DNA from: Chromera velia
Lineage: Eukaryota; Sar; Chromeraceae
NCBI GenBank assembly: GCA_018398765.1
Contig: JAHBMJ010003202.1
Span: 35,001-87,573, forward strand
Direction: 5' to 3'
DNA: 52,573 nucleotides
Shown: in pieces, positions 22,570 through 33,910 of the stretch
Layout: the number at the start of each line of letters is the position of its first letter
How positions within the stretch are numbered: position 1 is the first letter of the stretch
The notes under the pieces: generated by a model
Database searches by the model: none
What the model was told of the DNA's origin: nothing
What the model saw: only the letters and a program-made list of their open reading frames with translations
Position numbers and translations under genes: made by a program

Positions 22570-24133
22570 CCACGAACCAGCAACAGCAGTAGCAGCAAAG
22601 AGCCGAAGGGCTTGCGTCAGCTACAACGGCAGCAGCGGGCAACACGACAGCCCTTGTCTGCGCATATACACCGCAAAAAACAGATACAACGTCGACGTAA
22701 ACCACCTCCCCCCCGCTGACCCCGCCTTGTTGAGGCACCTCCAGATGCTAAGATCTCCCAGACACTCCTGCGTGGAAGATGCTTGATAATCTATACAGGG
22801 TGAGGAAGAAGCGTTAGGGGAAGAGGGGGTCAAAAGGTTGAGGGTAGCGGGGCGAGAAGGGAAGGGAAAAGGGTTTAGGGGGAAGACTCTGAGGTTAGAA
22901 GTCTTGCGGCAGAGTTGAATCGAATTCTTGCGTTTGCTCCTTTACAGGTATTTGGAGGGACGAGAAGGAGTAGGGGGCAAGAGAGAACAGATACCATAGA
23001 AACACAAACGTCTTCCAGTTCCCAGCAGAGTCCTTGAGGGTGTTGAGAAGCCTTCACCCAGGAAGATGGTGGTGAAGACAGCCTGCGACAGTGTAGTGGA
23101 GGAGAGAGTGTGATAGGCGTTGTGTGTAGGGGGTCAGCCACTCCAAAGAGCCGCGACGGCCCGCGAGGACAGTTAGTGCTCGCCTCAAGGGCATCAGGAT
23201 AAAAAAAACAGAGGGGGCACCTCGGTGGCATATATGTATTCGCAGTGGTTTATGTGAGAGGGAAGTCGGAGCGTAGGGCGATGATGGTGTGTGAGGGCCG
23301 AGACCGTCATAGGAGGAAAAGAGGGAAAAACAGCGGAGCAGGGAGTAGTTACGGCATGTCGGCACACTTCACGCTATGACTGCATTTAGCCACCTGTGTC
23401 CCTGTATGTATATACATCCATACGAGGGTGTGAATGGGCGGGTCTAACATGGTTTGACACAAGAGAAATCTTCTCCGAAAGAGTGGAAAAGCTGCACCAG
23501 TTGCTTCAATAGTGCAGGCTCCAAAGAATATTATGTGAGAGGTAGTGCGCTGTCAGGTATAAAGGAAATGGCTGAAGGAAAGAGAAAGTAGGAATAAAAA
23601 TGGCAAGGAGTCACGGCAGCGGGATACTAAAAAGAACAGATAGACAGAGCCCCTTTCAGTGACGTATAAGGCGCAAATGTTAGATAGATACGCCTAGTCA
23701 GGGAAGTTGGCGTTTGTGAAACGTTTAGATGGAGTGGTAAAGGATTGACTACTATTTAAATAATTATAGCTTGAGGTCAAACGAGCAACCATGCTATGTT
23801 AGTGATTCAGAATCAATGGAAGATAGCTCCGAGTGGTAAAATAATAAGGGTTACGGGGTCACAATGACTGAGTAACTATGTTTAGCTAACTAAGATTATA
23901 TATGGCACTAAAATGAGAAATTGTTATGAGAGTAACGCTTAGGCATTACTAGGCTCAGATTGATTTTATATAGATTGAAATCTTGACGTGCAGGTGCGAC
24001 TGCGAGTGGTTTTAAGAGGCCTTTTCCACCTTTGAAATCGAAATGGCCGTTGCCATTAAATGAGTGGAGGATTTTTACCCCGGAAGTCGACATCCCAGGA
24101 GCCAAGGCATATGCCGATCCTTAGACAAAAGGT
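22570..24133 (+). other. Spacer between ORF1 and reverse transcriptase of the DIRS-like element
   Basis: About 1.5 kb with stops in all plus-strand frames. Minus-strand ORFs of 70-118 codons (22442-23365) look like composition artefacts. It may hold the decayed end of ORF1 and the start of the pol ORF. Confidence 0.4.
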
Positions 24134-26120
24134 TTGCAGTTTAAATATGAGGTGATGAGGGATTTAGGAATGGACAATGAAGTGGTGTCACACCTAGAAG
24201 AAGGAATCAAATTACCGCTAAAGTACTGGCCCCTGAGTTTTGATATGGGTAACTATTCCTCCCTAGTCGAGTGGGAGAATACAGTAGGTGAAGAATTTGA
24301 CAGATTGGAAAGGGAAGGTTTCATCGAGAGGGTCTCGGTGCAGCCACATGTTGTGTCCCCGTTGGGGGTCGTTCCGAAAGCAGAGACAGGGGCACCCCAT
24401 ATTATTATAGATATGACGATGTCAGGGGTAAACGGGGCAACAAAGGATACAGTGATAGCCCTACCCATGGTGAGATACGCCATGAGGACGATGCGCCCAG
24501 GCTGCTATATGGCGAAGCTCGACCTGTAAGACGGGTATTTCCATATCCGTATCCACCCCGACCACGTTGACCTACTAGGCTTTTACAACCTAAGCGCAAA
24601 GAGTTTTTATCGTTATAGAGTGTTGTGTTTCGGATTGAAAGTGACCCCATTTATCTTTTAAGGGGTGATGGAGCACGTGCAGGAAGTCTTTCGTAGGAAA
24701 GGGCTACATTGAATTTCTGCAAGAGTGCATTCGTTGAACTACATTGATAACTTTTTCATTTCAGCAGATTCGAAGGAGGAGTGCAAAGCCGCACTCGCAC
24801 TGGCACTCAAATTGTTGCGAGTCATGGGATGGAAAGTGAAAGAATCCAAAACAGTAGAACCGACGCAAGCACTCGAGTTCACAGATATTGGGTTAAACTC
24901 GAGGGGTATGTTCATTTTTGTCTTACCGTGGAAGGTGGAGAAGGCTCTCAAACGCATTAGGGAATTGAGAGTCACATCAAAGGAAAATCGGGCGACGGTT
25001 ACACAAGGCATGCAGCTGGTGGGTCTCCTGAACCATCTGAGGCTGATCTTGTAGTACGGTGGTCAGAAGTTGGCATCCTTTTGGAAAGCACTGGCCCCGC
25101 ATGCCCAGTAGGATTCGAAATTGGCATGGAGGAGGTGGAAGAGGGGTAGTTTTACCCTGTCATCGCAGATGGAGGCAGCTCTCACATGGTGGGAAGAAGC
25201 ATTAGAAAAGAGGCCTGCGCGTTGCATGTATGTTAACCTGGAAGGAGGATTAGACGTCTGGGCCGATGATTGGATAGCCTCATAGGAGGATATCCCACCA
25301 GAGGTTTGAGTGATTACAATAGACGAGGCAGGGTTAGGACGGGTTAGGAGGGGGAGGTTTTTAAGGAAATACCCCAATGTAGTGGGCATGGTCAGGTGCG
25401 TAGGCCGTGTGCTCTTCAAACTAGAGGGAGGCAAAGACGGTCGTAAAATGCCTCAGGGCGTTTGTGATAAGTTGAGGACAGACGTTAAGGGGGGGAAGAG
25501 TGCTGATTCGCTCTGATAACTCAGTGACGGTGAGGATCATTAACAAGAGACACAGTGCGGCATGCGCACTAGGCGGGATCGTTGAGGAGATTCAAGGGAT
25601 TGAAAGGCAGGCAGGGATTGAAGTAGTGGCAGTCCACATCCCAGGGGCACAGAACGAGGTGGCAGACAGTCTGTCACGTATGGTAGGGGAGGTAGTGAAG
25701 GAGAAAAGAGTGGCAGAAGTGGTGATGAGACACATTCAACACCAAGTGGGAAGGATCCTTGGGGGCCTGCCCGTAGTGAAACAAGGGGGGGCCCAAGAGA
25801 GAACTGGGTGCGGGATATCAGCCCTGCAGGTACACGTGCCAGCGGGGGACGAGATTTTGATGGCAATGAAGGCAGCGATGGCAGTGAGTTCCCCCGTGGT
25901 GCTGCTCACCGCGAGGGCGATATATGATCACTGGAGGGAGAAGGAGCTGATAGTAAGGTCTCTGGGAAGATTTCCGAAGGGGAGTATAATATTTGAGGGT
26001 CAACCAGCGGTGTTGAAGCGAGTTATTTCTGAGGTAGGGCACGAGTGGGTGTTCCAGGTCCCGAGAGGGCAACCCGTGTCACAAGAGTGGGAGGCCTTAC
26101 TGATAGACAAGGGGTCATAG
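24134..26120 (+). pseudogene. Reverse transcriptase and RNase H of the DIRS-like element, inactivated
   Basis: One continuous frame from 24134 to about 25490, broken only by seven in-frame stops (24527 TAA, 24659 TAA, 24710 TGA, 25052 TAG, 25109 TAG, 25283 TAG, 25307 TGA). Reverse transcriptase blocks are clear: VVPK, HIIIDM, KLDL then DGYFHIRIHP, RVLCFGLKVTPF, and NYIDN in place of the catalytic Y-x-DD. A frame change near the G7 run at 25488-25494 leads into 25500-26120. There IRSDNS and AVHIPGAQNEVADSLSR are the catalytic and C-terminal parts of the RNase H typical of DIRS elements. The remaining ~145 residues have no domain I recognise. Stops, the frameshift and the altered active site make this copy dead. 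Several of the stops are one C-to-T step from CAA, CAG or CGA. Confidence 0.85.
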
Positions 26121-26495
26121 GTTGCAAGCAGAATATCGGTTTTACCCAGAGAGTATCAAAAATGATAGTTCAGGCGAGAGTATACATATAACGCGAACAC
26201 TATGATTTGTATGATAATAGCGATTGGCGTGCATGGTTTGTAAGTGACGCCGGGGCTTACTACCCGCTTCGAATTTACTACAACACAACGGCCGGGGGGC
26301 TCCCTTTCTAAAGCGTACGATACCGGCAGTTGGGAGTAAAGCGAATATCAGATTAAGTGTGGCCTTTCTGTTGGTCGCAGGTGTGGAGCGGTTATATGCG
26401 ATGAAGTGTTAGAGTCCTAGACACGAACATTAGCAATAGGATGGAAGGCACCTAGTATTCATGGACCATGTCGGGCAGGTGGATGAATACATGTA

Positions 26496-27615
26496 GTGCC
26501 GCCTAGAGTCCAGCACATAACAGCAGAGTGCGATATTAATTCTTCCTGTTCATGGTTGTGTGCAGGCACCCGGGCGAGAAGGATTGGCAGATTGTCGGGC
26601 AAAGCGAAGGAGGCCGGGTTCGAATCCATGTCGTACCTGGCAAAGGAGGCGGGAAGGGCAGACAACCCCACACCTAAGGACGTATTGGCGCAGTGGGTGA
26701 TAGAAATTGAGAGTGCAGCGCTAGAGACTAGCACCAAGTCCCGATATGAGGCAGTGTTGAGGTTGATGAAGAAATCGAACCCATGGCTCCTGCCGATGAA
26801 AGAGGTTCTGGACAACAAGATGGGGTTTGCCTATCTGAGGGGAAAGAAGGCAAATGAGATCGGGCTGCTGCGCGGGGCAGTGAAGTGGTGGCACCATAGG
26901 GAGGGTCATCCACCCCCCCCATTCAAAGACCCGTCTCTGGTGTACTTCTTTACGGGTTTGAAGAAGCTGGCTGATAACACAGTAAAAGAGAAGGAGAGAC
27001 TGAGTAGAGAAGAGATCGGGAAGATCATTGACTGGTGGGTAGAAAAGGGTACGCTGGATGCGACGAGGAACGTAGCGATTACCGTGTTGGTGTTCTTCCC
27101 GGCAAAGCGGATCGGTGAGATCTTGGGCCGAGGCAGGGAAGACTTCGTAATGAAGCACACAGCAGTCATGCCGCGCCATGCCGTTGGTGTCGTGCTATAT
27201 TTACAGGTCAAAGGGTGACCCACACAAGAGGGGTAGGGTCTATCCGATCCCACTGAAAGCGAAGGATGGGAGGTCGATCGGTGAACACGTGGTATCATTT
27301 TTAGAGAGGGCCCTGAGGGAGGGGCCATTATTCCAAGCGACGGATACATATGGCAACAGATGGAATGGCAGGCAGTTCACGAGAGATGCGTGTGAGAGAG
27401 CACTACGGAAGGCCATTTCGGTATGTTTGCCAGGGAGAGAGTATAGCGATTTCACCACACACTCTCTACGCCGTAGAGAGCACACCGCCGCAAGGAGGGC
27501 GGACCTTCCAGTAGATGTGGCAGTGGATATTTTAGGTTACAACAGCATTAATGCATGGATGGCATATGCAGCAAGGGAAGTAGAGGAGGTTGCTGCTCAC
27601 ATTGCAGCCATGTAA
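26496..27615 (+). pseudogene. Tyrosine recombinase of the DIRS-like element, one frameshift
   Basis: This enzyme would integrate the circular DNA copy. The first segment (26496 to about 27200) has a SAM-like core-binding region (TSTKSRYEAVLRLMKKSNPW) and the first catalytic Arg in AKRIGEIL (codon 27108). The second segment, in the next frame (27178-27615), has H-x-x-R as HSLR (His 27460, Arg 27469), LGYNSINAW and the nucleophile Tyr in MAYAAR (codon 27565). The frames overlap at 27178-27218, so one indel separates an otherwise complete ~360-residue recombinase. It could also be a programmed shift, but the decay upstream argues against that. Confidence 0.85.
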
Positions 27616-27666
27616 GACGAGTACAAAGAGGTCCGGCCACATCCTGACGGCAGGTGCCGTCCTAGA

Positions 27667-28222
27667 GGGTTTGTGGGGTTGTGGGGGCAGGAGGTGACGC
27701 CGCCAGAAGCATAGGTCCTCATACGAGCAGCATTCAATTAGGGGCTGACGCGACTGGTAGTGTTTCCATGATCTTGATGCGACCTAAACCGTAATCATGA
27801 ACATAAACCCTTAAAATACTGAAGCATGTATGATAAGTATAGTTATTGTGTATATAAGGTTGACATTCAGATCACGATATGATATTAAAAACGTCAAGAT
27901 AAAATCTAACGCGGAGTCTGCACATTGGTACAGCAAGCAGGGCAGTAGGCCGTAGGCTATGGAATCTAAAGTGTCATTTCTTACGGAGCGAGCCAAAGAC
28001 ATCCAACGGAGTGAGAACGGTGGTTCAGCTGGAACGAGGAACGAAGTCGGAGTCCGGCGGACGGGCAAGTGGCATTCATGGCCAGGTGCAGGCCGGCAAG
28101 GGTTTTTGCTTTGCGGGCCGAGGTGGCCCCCAAAAGTGGTAATGACGCTGTGAGAAAATACTACGAAAACGAACGAAACGGTTTGTCAATGAATCAGCTT
28201 TAAAAGAACAGCCACCGGTTAG
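27667..28222 (-). repeat. Right inverted terminal repeat of the DIRS-like element
   Basis: Reverse complement of 15757-16346 with scattered differences, mostly transitions, and a few small indels. Outside it, 28216-28512 continues with sequence related to the inner edge of the left repeat and to 11740-11965. It contains a second same-strand copy (28438-28497) of the 60-bp block at 27690-27750. Confidence 0.85.
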
Positions 28223-28512
28223 TCAGTTGCCAGGTAAGAACGCCAGAAGTGATATGGGTTTGTTTGCCTTCCAGTTGCCGGACGAGAGTTTGTATCTAGT
28301 GATTTAGTTTTCCCCGCCTACCCTCCCGCTAGCGTTGCGCCGTGGTAGCCTTCCTTCGGGCAGCCCATCCTTTGAATACGGTCCGGCTAGTTGGTAGGGC
28401 GTAGCCCTTCTAGGCCTGCATTTAGGATTTCGGGGCAGGAGGTGACGCCGCCAGAAGCATAGGTCCTCGTACGAGCAGCATTCAATTAGGGGCCGACACA
28501 ACTGGTAGTACC

Positions 28513-29065
28513 TCCATAATGGTGCTTTGGTACTGGCCTTTGTGCAGGGAAATAGACTATCTTCTTCAAGCTAACAACGCGAAGAAGTTCAATGAGATCT
28601 ACGCCCTCTCTTCTTAAAACGTCACTGCACCTATTGTCTACAACCACCGTTCTCACTCCATTGGATGTCTTTGGCTGGCTCTGTGAGAACTGATATCTCA
28701 TTGATTAAGGAGACAGCAGCAATCAATTGCTTGGCCTTTTGAGGACAATCTGATTTTGTCAGAGCCAGTCCCAAAGCGACATCGATTGAGAGGTCTACTG
28801 CACCGTAAGCTCTATTCTCCAGTGCAGGAGCATGGTGATAAGCTGCTGCATACAACATGTTGTTCTTTTGCCTTGCGTGCTTCTGTAGAGATCTGATTCA
28901 CATAAGATGCACTAGGTTCTGTACGATGCGAGAGACGTATGCTGAAGAGCTGCTTTTCATAGAACACATAGGAGGGATGGAGGTCAGTTCCTTTGTGTGT
29001 GTAAGCAATCAAGCAGAAGCACCAAGCTGCTGTTTGCTAAGGTATCACAACTTGTGCGTTGATCA
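28513..29065. other. Flank with a short DIRS-related remnant
   Basis: No gene recognised. The stretch 28640-28692 (TTGGATGTCTTTGGCTGGCT and neighbours) repeats part of the DIRS inverted repeat at 15990-16035. This indicates an older fragment beside the main element. Confidence 0.5.
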
Positions 29066-29067
29066 TA

Positions 29068-30671
29068 CCCTATCAAATTAAGACAAATGGGACAAGAAAA
29101 TGGTTAAAAATTAACCATTTAGGTCTCAATTTTTATTTTTGGTACACCTCAGTTTCATGAAAAATGTTTATCATACAAGTCTCAAAACTAGTGCGCCTAA
29201 CTCAATTTTAATAGTTTAATATTATCACTAACTTTGAAGCTCTTAGAGAAAAGATTTTTTATACTTTTTACCATTTATTATTTTTGGTAATCAAAAAAAA
29301 AAGAATTGGTACATAATTTTTTCCTATACAAAAAAAATGGTGAATCTATTTTTTTTTTGTATGAATTGGTAATCATTTTTTTTTTTATGGGTTTACTTGT
29401 TTTTTAGGCTTCTAGTGAGTGGACAAATGTAGAAATAGTAAAAAAAGATACGTGTCACTAGAAAAAAACAATATATCAAACGTATTTTTTAAGAAATTAT
29501 AAGTATATATATAAGTAATAATTGAAATAAATATACTTTGATTTATACGTATTGTATGACGTTATCAATTAATCAATCAACAGTGTCATGTTGTACTTTT
29601 GAAGTATTCTTCTGTGGCCTTTTTGCGATTGTACAACCAACCGACAACTAAGTTTTCCAAAATTCAATAGGCATAATTCCTTCTCCCCCCCTAAAGAGAG
29701 AAACGGAGATTGACCTTCCTGTAGTGAGATTCAAATCCATAAAACTTCGCAGTGTTTAGGCTGCCCCACAATTGCACCCAGTAAGCAAAATGACCATAGA
29801 AGTGCGTTTTGGGAACTGTGTGCTGATATGTACGAACGAAGAAGCGCTGCCAGAGCAGAGTGAGTACATGAAGATTCACCCTCTCTTCTTATGTCAAAAG
29901 ACTCAAAGCCATCTGAGAGATGGTTGAATGAAGTACATAACTGATTACAGGAAAGAGTTTCTCAGCGGGAAGAGTGGAAAAGATTGATGACTTCTTTTCA
30001 AATAGAAAATCAACGATGCGCGGCATCACGTGGCGGTGATCAGCACACCCCAGGAAGATGAGCAAGAGGAGGGAGGGGGAGAAAGGGGAATAAGAGTAGG
30101 GGGAATGAAGTTAACGTTTCCTTGCATGCATCGTTCTGTACAAAATCTGATGCCTTCTTACATCTTAGTTGCAATGCACCCGTTCTTTTGTGAAGCTCCT
30201 CTTTCCTGCCCTTCTCTTTGTTTGTTTTGGCTTCTGCACTCGTTTTTTTGTTAAGTCTTTCTTCTCTTTAAAAAAGCTTCTACTAATTCAAAGTGCCCGG
30301 AAGCGCTTGGCACTTCTAGAACGCTTCAAACTCTTCTAGTTTAGACACAACAAAATTGAGACCTAAATGGTACGAAATGGTACTAAATAATATGAAAAAT
30401 CATACTTTTTAACTAAAAAAAAACATGTACCAATTCTTTTTTTTTCGATTACCAAAAATGGTAAATGGTAAAAAGTATGAAAAATCTTTTCTCTAAGAGC
30501 TTCAAAGTTAGTGATAACATTAAATTATTAAAATTAAGTTAGGCGCACTAGTTTTGAGACTTGTATGATAAATATTTTTTATGAAACTGAGGTGTACCAA
30601 AAATTAAAATTGAGACCTAAATGGTTAATTTTTAACCATTTTTTTGTCCTATTTATCTCAATTTGATAGGG
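29068..30671. mobile_element. DNA element with ~250-bp terminal inverted repeats
   Basis: The left arm (29068 to about 29320) and right arm (about 30415 to 30671) are reverse complements, starting CCCTATCAAATT. Landmarks AAAATTAACCATTTAGGTCTCAA, GTACACCTCAGTTTCAT and AACTTTGAAGCTCTTAGAG's complement occur in both arms. TA dinucleotides flank both ends (29066-29067, 30672-30673), compatible with a Tc1/mariner-type target. The 1.1-kb core has no transposase ORF. The element ends about 40 bp before the first exon-like segment of the modular locus. Confidence 0.75.
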
Positions 30672-30712
30672 TAGGGAGGTAGAAACGTATTGTATACTCT
30701 TCTTTTCTGCAG

Positions 30713-31380
30713 ATCGGCAGAGAAGAGCATGAAAGAAGACACCAGGGGGCGAACAGGGTTCCCTGCCAGTGGAAAGACGATAAGGCGGCGTGTATCAGGG
30801 TGAGTCTCTTTCCCCACTTTCGATACCTTACCCTTTTGATTCATTGTGTCCAACTGACTGTAAGTGACCGGAACATACATGGACTTCAAGGGGGAGGGAC
30901 AAGAGGGGGCAAGGAGTTCATTGCTACTCAAGAGGGGGGTGAGTCTCTTCTGTGCTACCTGCATAGTGTACGATGTATGGGTCTTCTGCTCCTGGACGGA
31001 GCTTCTACTGCCTAGCTATTCGCCGTTATTTTATGAGGGTCAATCTATATGCAGCCTTCAGTCTGCATGGGCTTCTTATGGCTTTTCCTTCTGACGGGCA
31101 CGCATGGCGTCTTTTCAATTGACTGCAGGTCGGGTACACTGGTACAGGTTTTGAAAGAAGAAGAGGGGACAAAGGGCGACAGAGTTGTACAGCTAGCAAA
31201 TAGGGGAGTGCCCGAAAGGTGAGCGAGAGCAGACTCCCACCCACCCTTTCCCATCGGAAATTCTCAAGCAAAATATGGCTCTTCACCCCTATTTATGCAC
31301 TGATATGCAGACTTACGACTCAGAGTTTTTTGGCTCGGACAAGCAGAGCTTGACTACCTACCGGGACACTGGCCAAGCAG
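30713..31380 (+). pseudogene. Modular locus: exon-like segments E1-E4
   Basis: Four segments have good splice borders: E1 30713-30799 (after CTGCAG, before GTGAGT), E2 30865-30938 (before GTGAGT), E3 31129-31218 (after CTGCAG, before GTGAGC) and E4 31311-31380 (after ATGCAG, before GTATGC). Each is open in at least one frame: E3 gives SGTLVQVLKEEEGTKGDR, E4 gives TYDSEFFGSDKQSLTTYR. I could not chain all four in one phase, so the locus is either decayed or my borders are partly wrong. No domain is recognised. They precede the duplicated modules downstream on the same strand. Confidence 0.4.
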
Positions 31381-31872
31381 GTATGCCCCCTATTCTTTGA
31401 ACTATAGAGCGCATTTTTGGGTATTTATTGTTGCTTTCTTCTTCCTTTCCTCAGATCGTTTGCAGACCCCCTCACCCTGCCCCTCGAAATTAAATTTAGC
31501 CGGAACCTACCGCAGTCAGTCAGCTCCTCCTCGATCCGATTTCGGTAGATTTTGGACCCTCACAGTGCCTATGAACCAAATCCTCTGCAGACCCCTAAAC
31601 GCTGCCCGCCAGATCTTTGCAAGCCCCCCCAAAATTGCCCATGTACCAGATCTTCTCGAGCCCCCCCCCCGTTGCCGATGCACCAAATCCTCCATGGACC
31701 CCCAGCGTTGCCCACCAGATCCTCCGGAGACCCCCTCCTACCCTATCCACCATGCAGATCTTCCATAAATCCCTTCACGTTGTCTTCCAGATCGTCTGCA
31801 GACATCGTAAACCCTTCTCGTACGTTGCCTGCCAAATCTTCCGCAACCCCCATGCCGCATATCTCTTCTAGA

Positions 31873-32030
31873 GACCCCACTCAGATCCCTTCTACCGTGC
31901 CGCACATCTCTTCCGGAGACCCCACTCAGATCTCTTCCACCGTGCCGCACATCTCTTCCGGAGACTCCACTCAGATCCCTTCCGGCCACCGTGGTGCACA
32001 TCTCTTCCGGAGACCTCACTCAGATCCCTT
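31873..32030. repeat. 45-bp tandem repeat, ~3.5 copies, in an intron
   Basis: Unit beginning GACCCCACTCAGATCCCTTC and ending CACATCTCTTCCGGA, tandemly repeated. It lies in a longer C-rich region (31500-32400) with looser repeats of CAGATC and CCTGCCGCA motifs. The region lies between exon-like segments E4 and E5a and probably represents expanded intron sequence. Confidence 0.8.
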
Positions 32031-32444
32031 TCACCCTGTTGCACAGAACCTTTCGAAGCCCACCCTGCCATGTTTTCCAGATCCCCGCACGGACCTTTAG
32101 GAGATCCAGGCATGAGCCTTCGAGACCCTGCCGCACAGACCCTTCCCAGATCCCCCCACCCTGCCGAACAGATCTTTGGGGGACCTTTTCAACCCCAGGC
32201 ATGAATTTTTGGGAAGCCCTTTCCAGATCCCCCCACCCTGCCGCATAGACCCTCTCTGCCGCTCTCTGCCCTGCCGTACACACCCTTCTAGACCCACCCA
32301 TTCTGCTGCACAGATCTTTCGGAGATCTGCGCATGCAGGCCCTTTCTAGCCTCCCCCAACAGGCATGCTCCGGCCACCCACCATGCATGCTTGTCATATA
32401 GAGCAGATCCATCCACCCGTCTTTTTTGGCTTTTTGGCTTGCAG

Positions 32445-32786
32445 GATCCGTATCAGGCTCTGAGTGGAAGGAAGACGAGGCGTTAGAGCTGAAGGAAATG
32501 GAAGGTCAGCACCCCGCAGCTTCAAAATATCGTGTGATGTACCATATCTCTGCCTACCTGTGTTGATTGCTCGGATCATCCGTCCTTTCCGTCTTTCCGT
32601 CGCCCTCCAACGGACCAGTGCATTCCTTTTAGACCCTCGCTCCGCGCCCTTTTGCATGCAGGGACTGGCTTCTTGACTGCCCGCCCTTTTCAAGCCCATC
32701 CACTGTTGTCTGGCTTTTCTGCCCGCAGGGTCCGTGCCACGCTCTGAGTGGAAGCAAAACAAAGCGTCGGAGCTAAGAAAAGGAGG
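32445..32786 (+). pseudogene. Modular locus: duplicated SEWK exons E5a and E5b
   Basis: E5a 32445-32504 (60 bp, after TTGCAG, before GGTCAGC) reads SVSGSEWKEDEALELKEME in phase 1-1. E5b (32729 to about 32786) reads SVPRSEWKQNKASELRK. Its donor site is where the element at 32793-36327 inserted: the target duplication GGGTTAGC/GGGTCAGC covers the exon end and the first intron bases. A third copy is at 36556. Function unknown. The conserved S-E-W-K core and preserved frame suggest former selection on protein. Confidence 0.5.
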
Positions 32787-33490
32787 GTTAGCCTAGGGTA
32801 TTTCACTTTGATGGAGGTGTACTGATGATGATGATGATGATGATTGAGGGTAAAATCCTAGATTTAGCGACGCCAAATCGCAAGCCACTAGCAAGGCTTT
32901 GAGGACAACCCAGAGCACATATTCATGGGGAGGGGGGGTGAATACTAGGTTTTATAGTAAAAAACCTTACAATAAAACAGTTTTTAGACATTTTTTTAAA
33001 TGCATTCCTAGCCCAATTTTGCTAAAAAGTCATTTGAACACATAATCACATGTAAAATCCTTGGTTTGGCAAGGTTATATTAGGTTAAGGGTAGGTTTAG
33101 GGGTTGTTGCCAATGAAGGTTCGGATACAAAGTTACAGAACCTTCATTTTAACGTTGTCATCTTTTGAAACCCACTTGAACCTGCCAATACCTGTATTAA
33201 CATAGTATAAACCAGCCTCAAACTGTTTAAAACAAACTTAAAACTGATGATTTGACTCTTTAAAACTGTTATTGAGACACCTCGTCTCAGCAAGCTAGGC
33301 AGTCATGCACACGGGAAAAACATTGTCAAATTTCGATAAATTTATGATGGAGCATTCAAGCTGGCAGACAAATGGAATCAGGGACAACAGAGAAAAGAGT
33401 ATGATGGCAATAAAAGATTGAAAGCAGAAAGGCGCTGTGACTGTTTGAGAGAGCCCTTTTCTCAGCTTTCCTCCCTCATGTTTTCTCTGT

Positions 33491-33910
33491 TTAGCCCTCT
33501 GCTGTCTCACTTGTAGCCACAGAGCCTGAGTTCTCCTCCTTCGCTCCCCTACGTCCCTCTGCTGCACTCACACTGCTAATGACCTTAGTCTGATTTGCGG
33601 CAACAAGATGATTGCTGCCATAGTGGCCCACAAATTTCTGGCAGTGCACGATGTCGAAGTTTGTGATCCATATCACGAAATGACTCTCCTTGGCCGGCTT
33701 TCTAGCAAGCTCACACGGTGTACACGTCAGAGCTATATGCATACAGTCACGGTATAGGTCACGGTAGCTCTTGCCGTCCGTGTCAGGGTCCCAGTGTCTC
33801 TTTTCAGTCACTTTCAGATTGGTGTGGGCTAGGTGCGGGTAGAGGTACCTAGTCAGAGAAATTTGCTCCTTTCTTCTGCTTGTATGCTTTTGCAAGATGA
33901 AAAGCTGCAT
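33491..33910 (-). other. Uncharacterised ORF inside Mutator-like element 2
   Basis: 139 codons, Cys- and His-containing (LTCTPCELARKPAKESHF), with ordinary amino-acid composition unlike the low-complexity chance ORFs elsewhere. It overlaps at its 5' end the plus-strand ORF 33833-34360. It could be captured host sequence or a decayed transposon protein. No family recognised. Confidence 0.25.

Larger units (their letters stand above)
15757..28512 (+). mobile_element. DIRS-like tyrosine-recombinase retrotransposon, degenerate and invaded
   Basis: Order on the plus strand: left inverted terminal repeat, charged gag-like ORF1, reverse transcriptase, RNase H, tyrosine recombinase, right inverted terminal repeat. 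This is the gene order of DIRS-type elements, which integrate with a tyrosine recombinase and lack an integrase and long direct repeats. Subtracting the 4.6-kb insertion at 17351-21960 leaves about 8.1 kb. The right end also contains a same-strand copy (28216-28300) of a segment found just inside the left repeat (16395-16490), as expected for the split or complementary repeats of this order. Multiple stops and frameshifts show the copy is dead. The exact outer borders are uncertain because no target duplication is expected. Confidence 0.8.

Noticed and set aside
24134-25500. Ciliate-like genetic code in which TAA/TAG encode Gln, suggested by the stops in the reverse transcriptase
   Set aside because: TGA stops occur there too, the CDPK ends cleanly at TAG, and the kinase and CDPK exons contain no internal TAA or TAG. 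C-to-T decay explains the pattern better.
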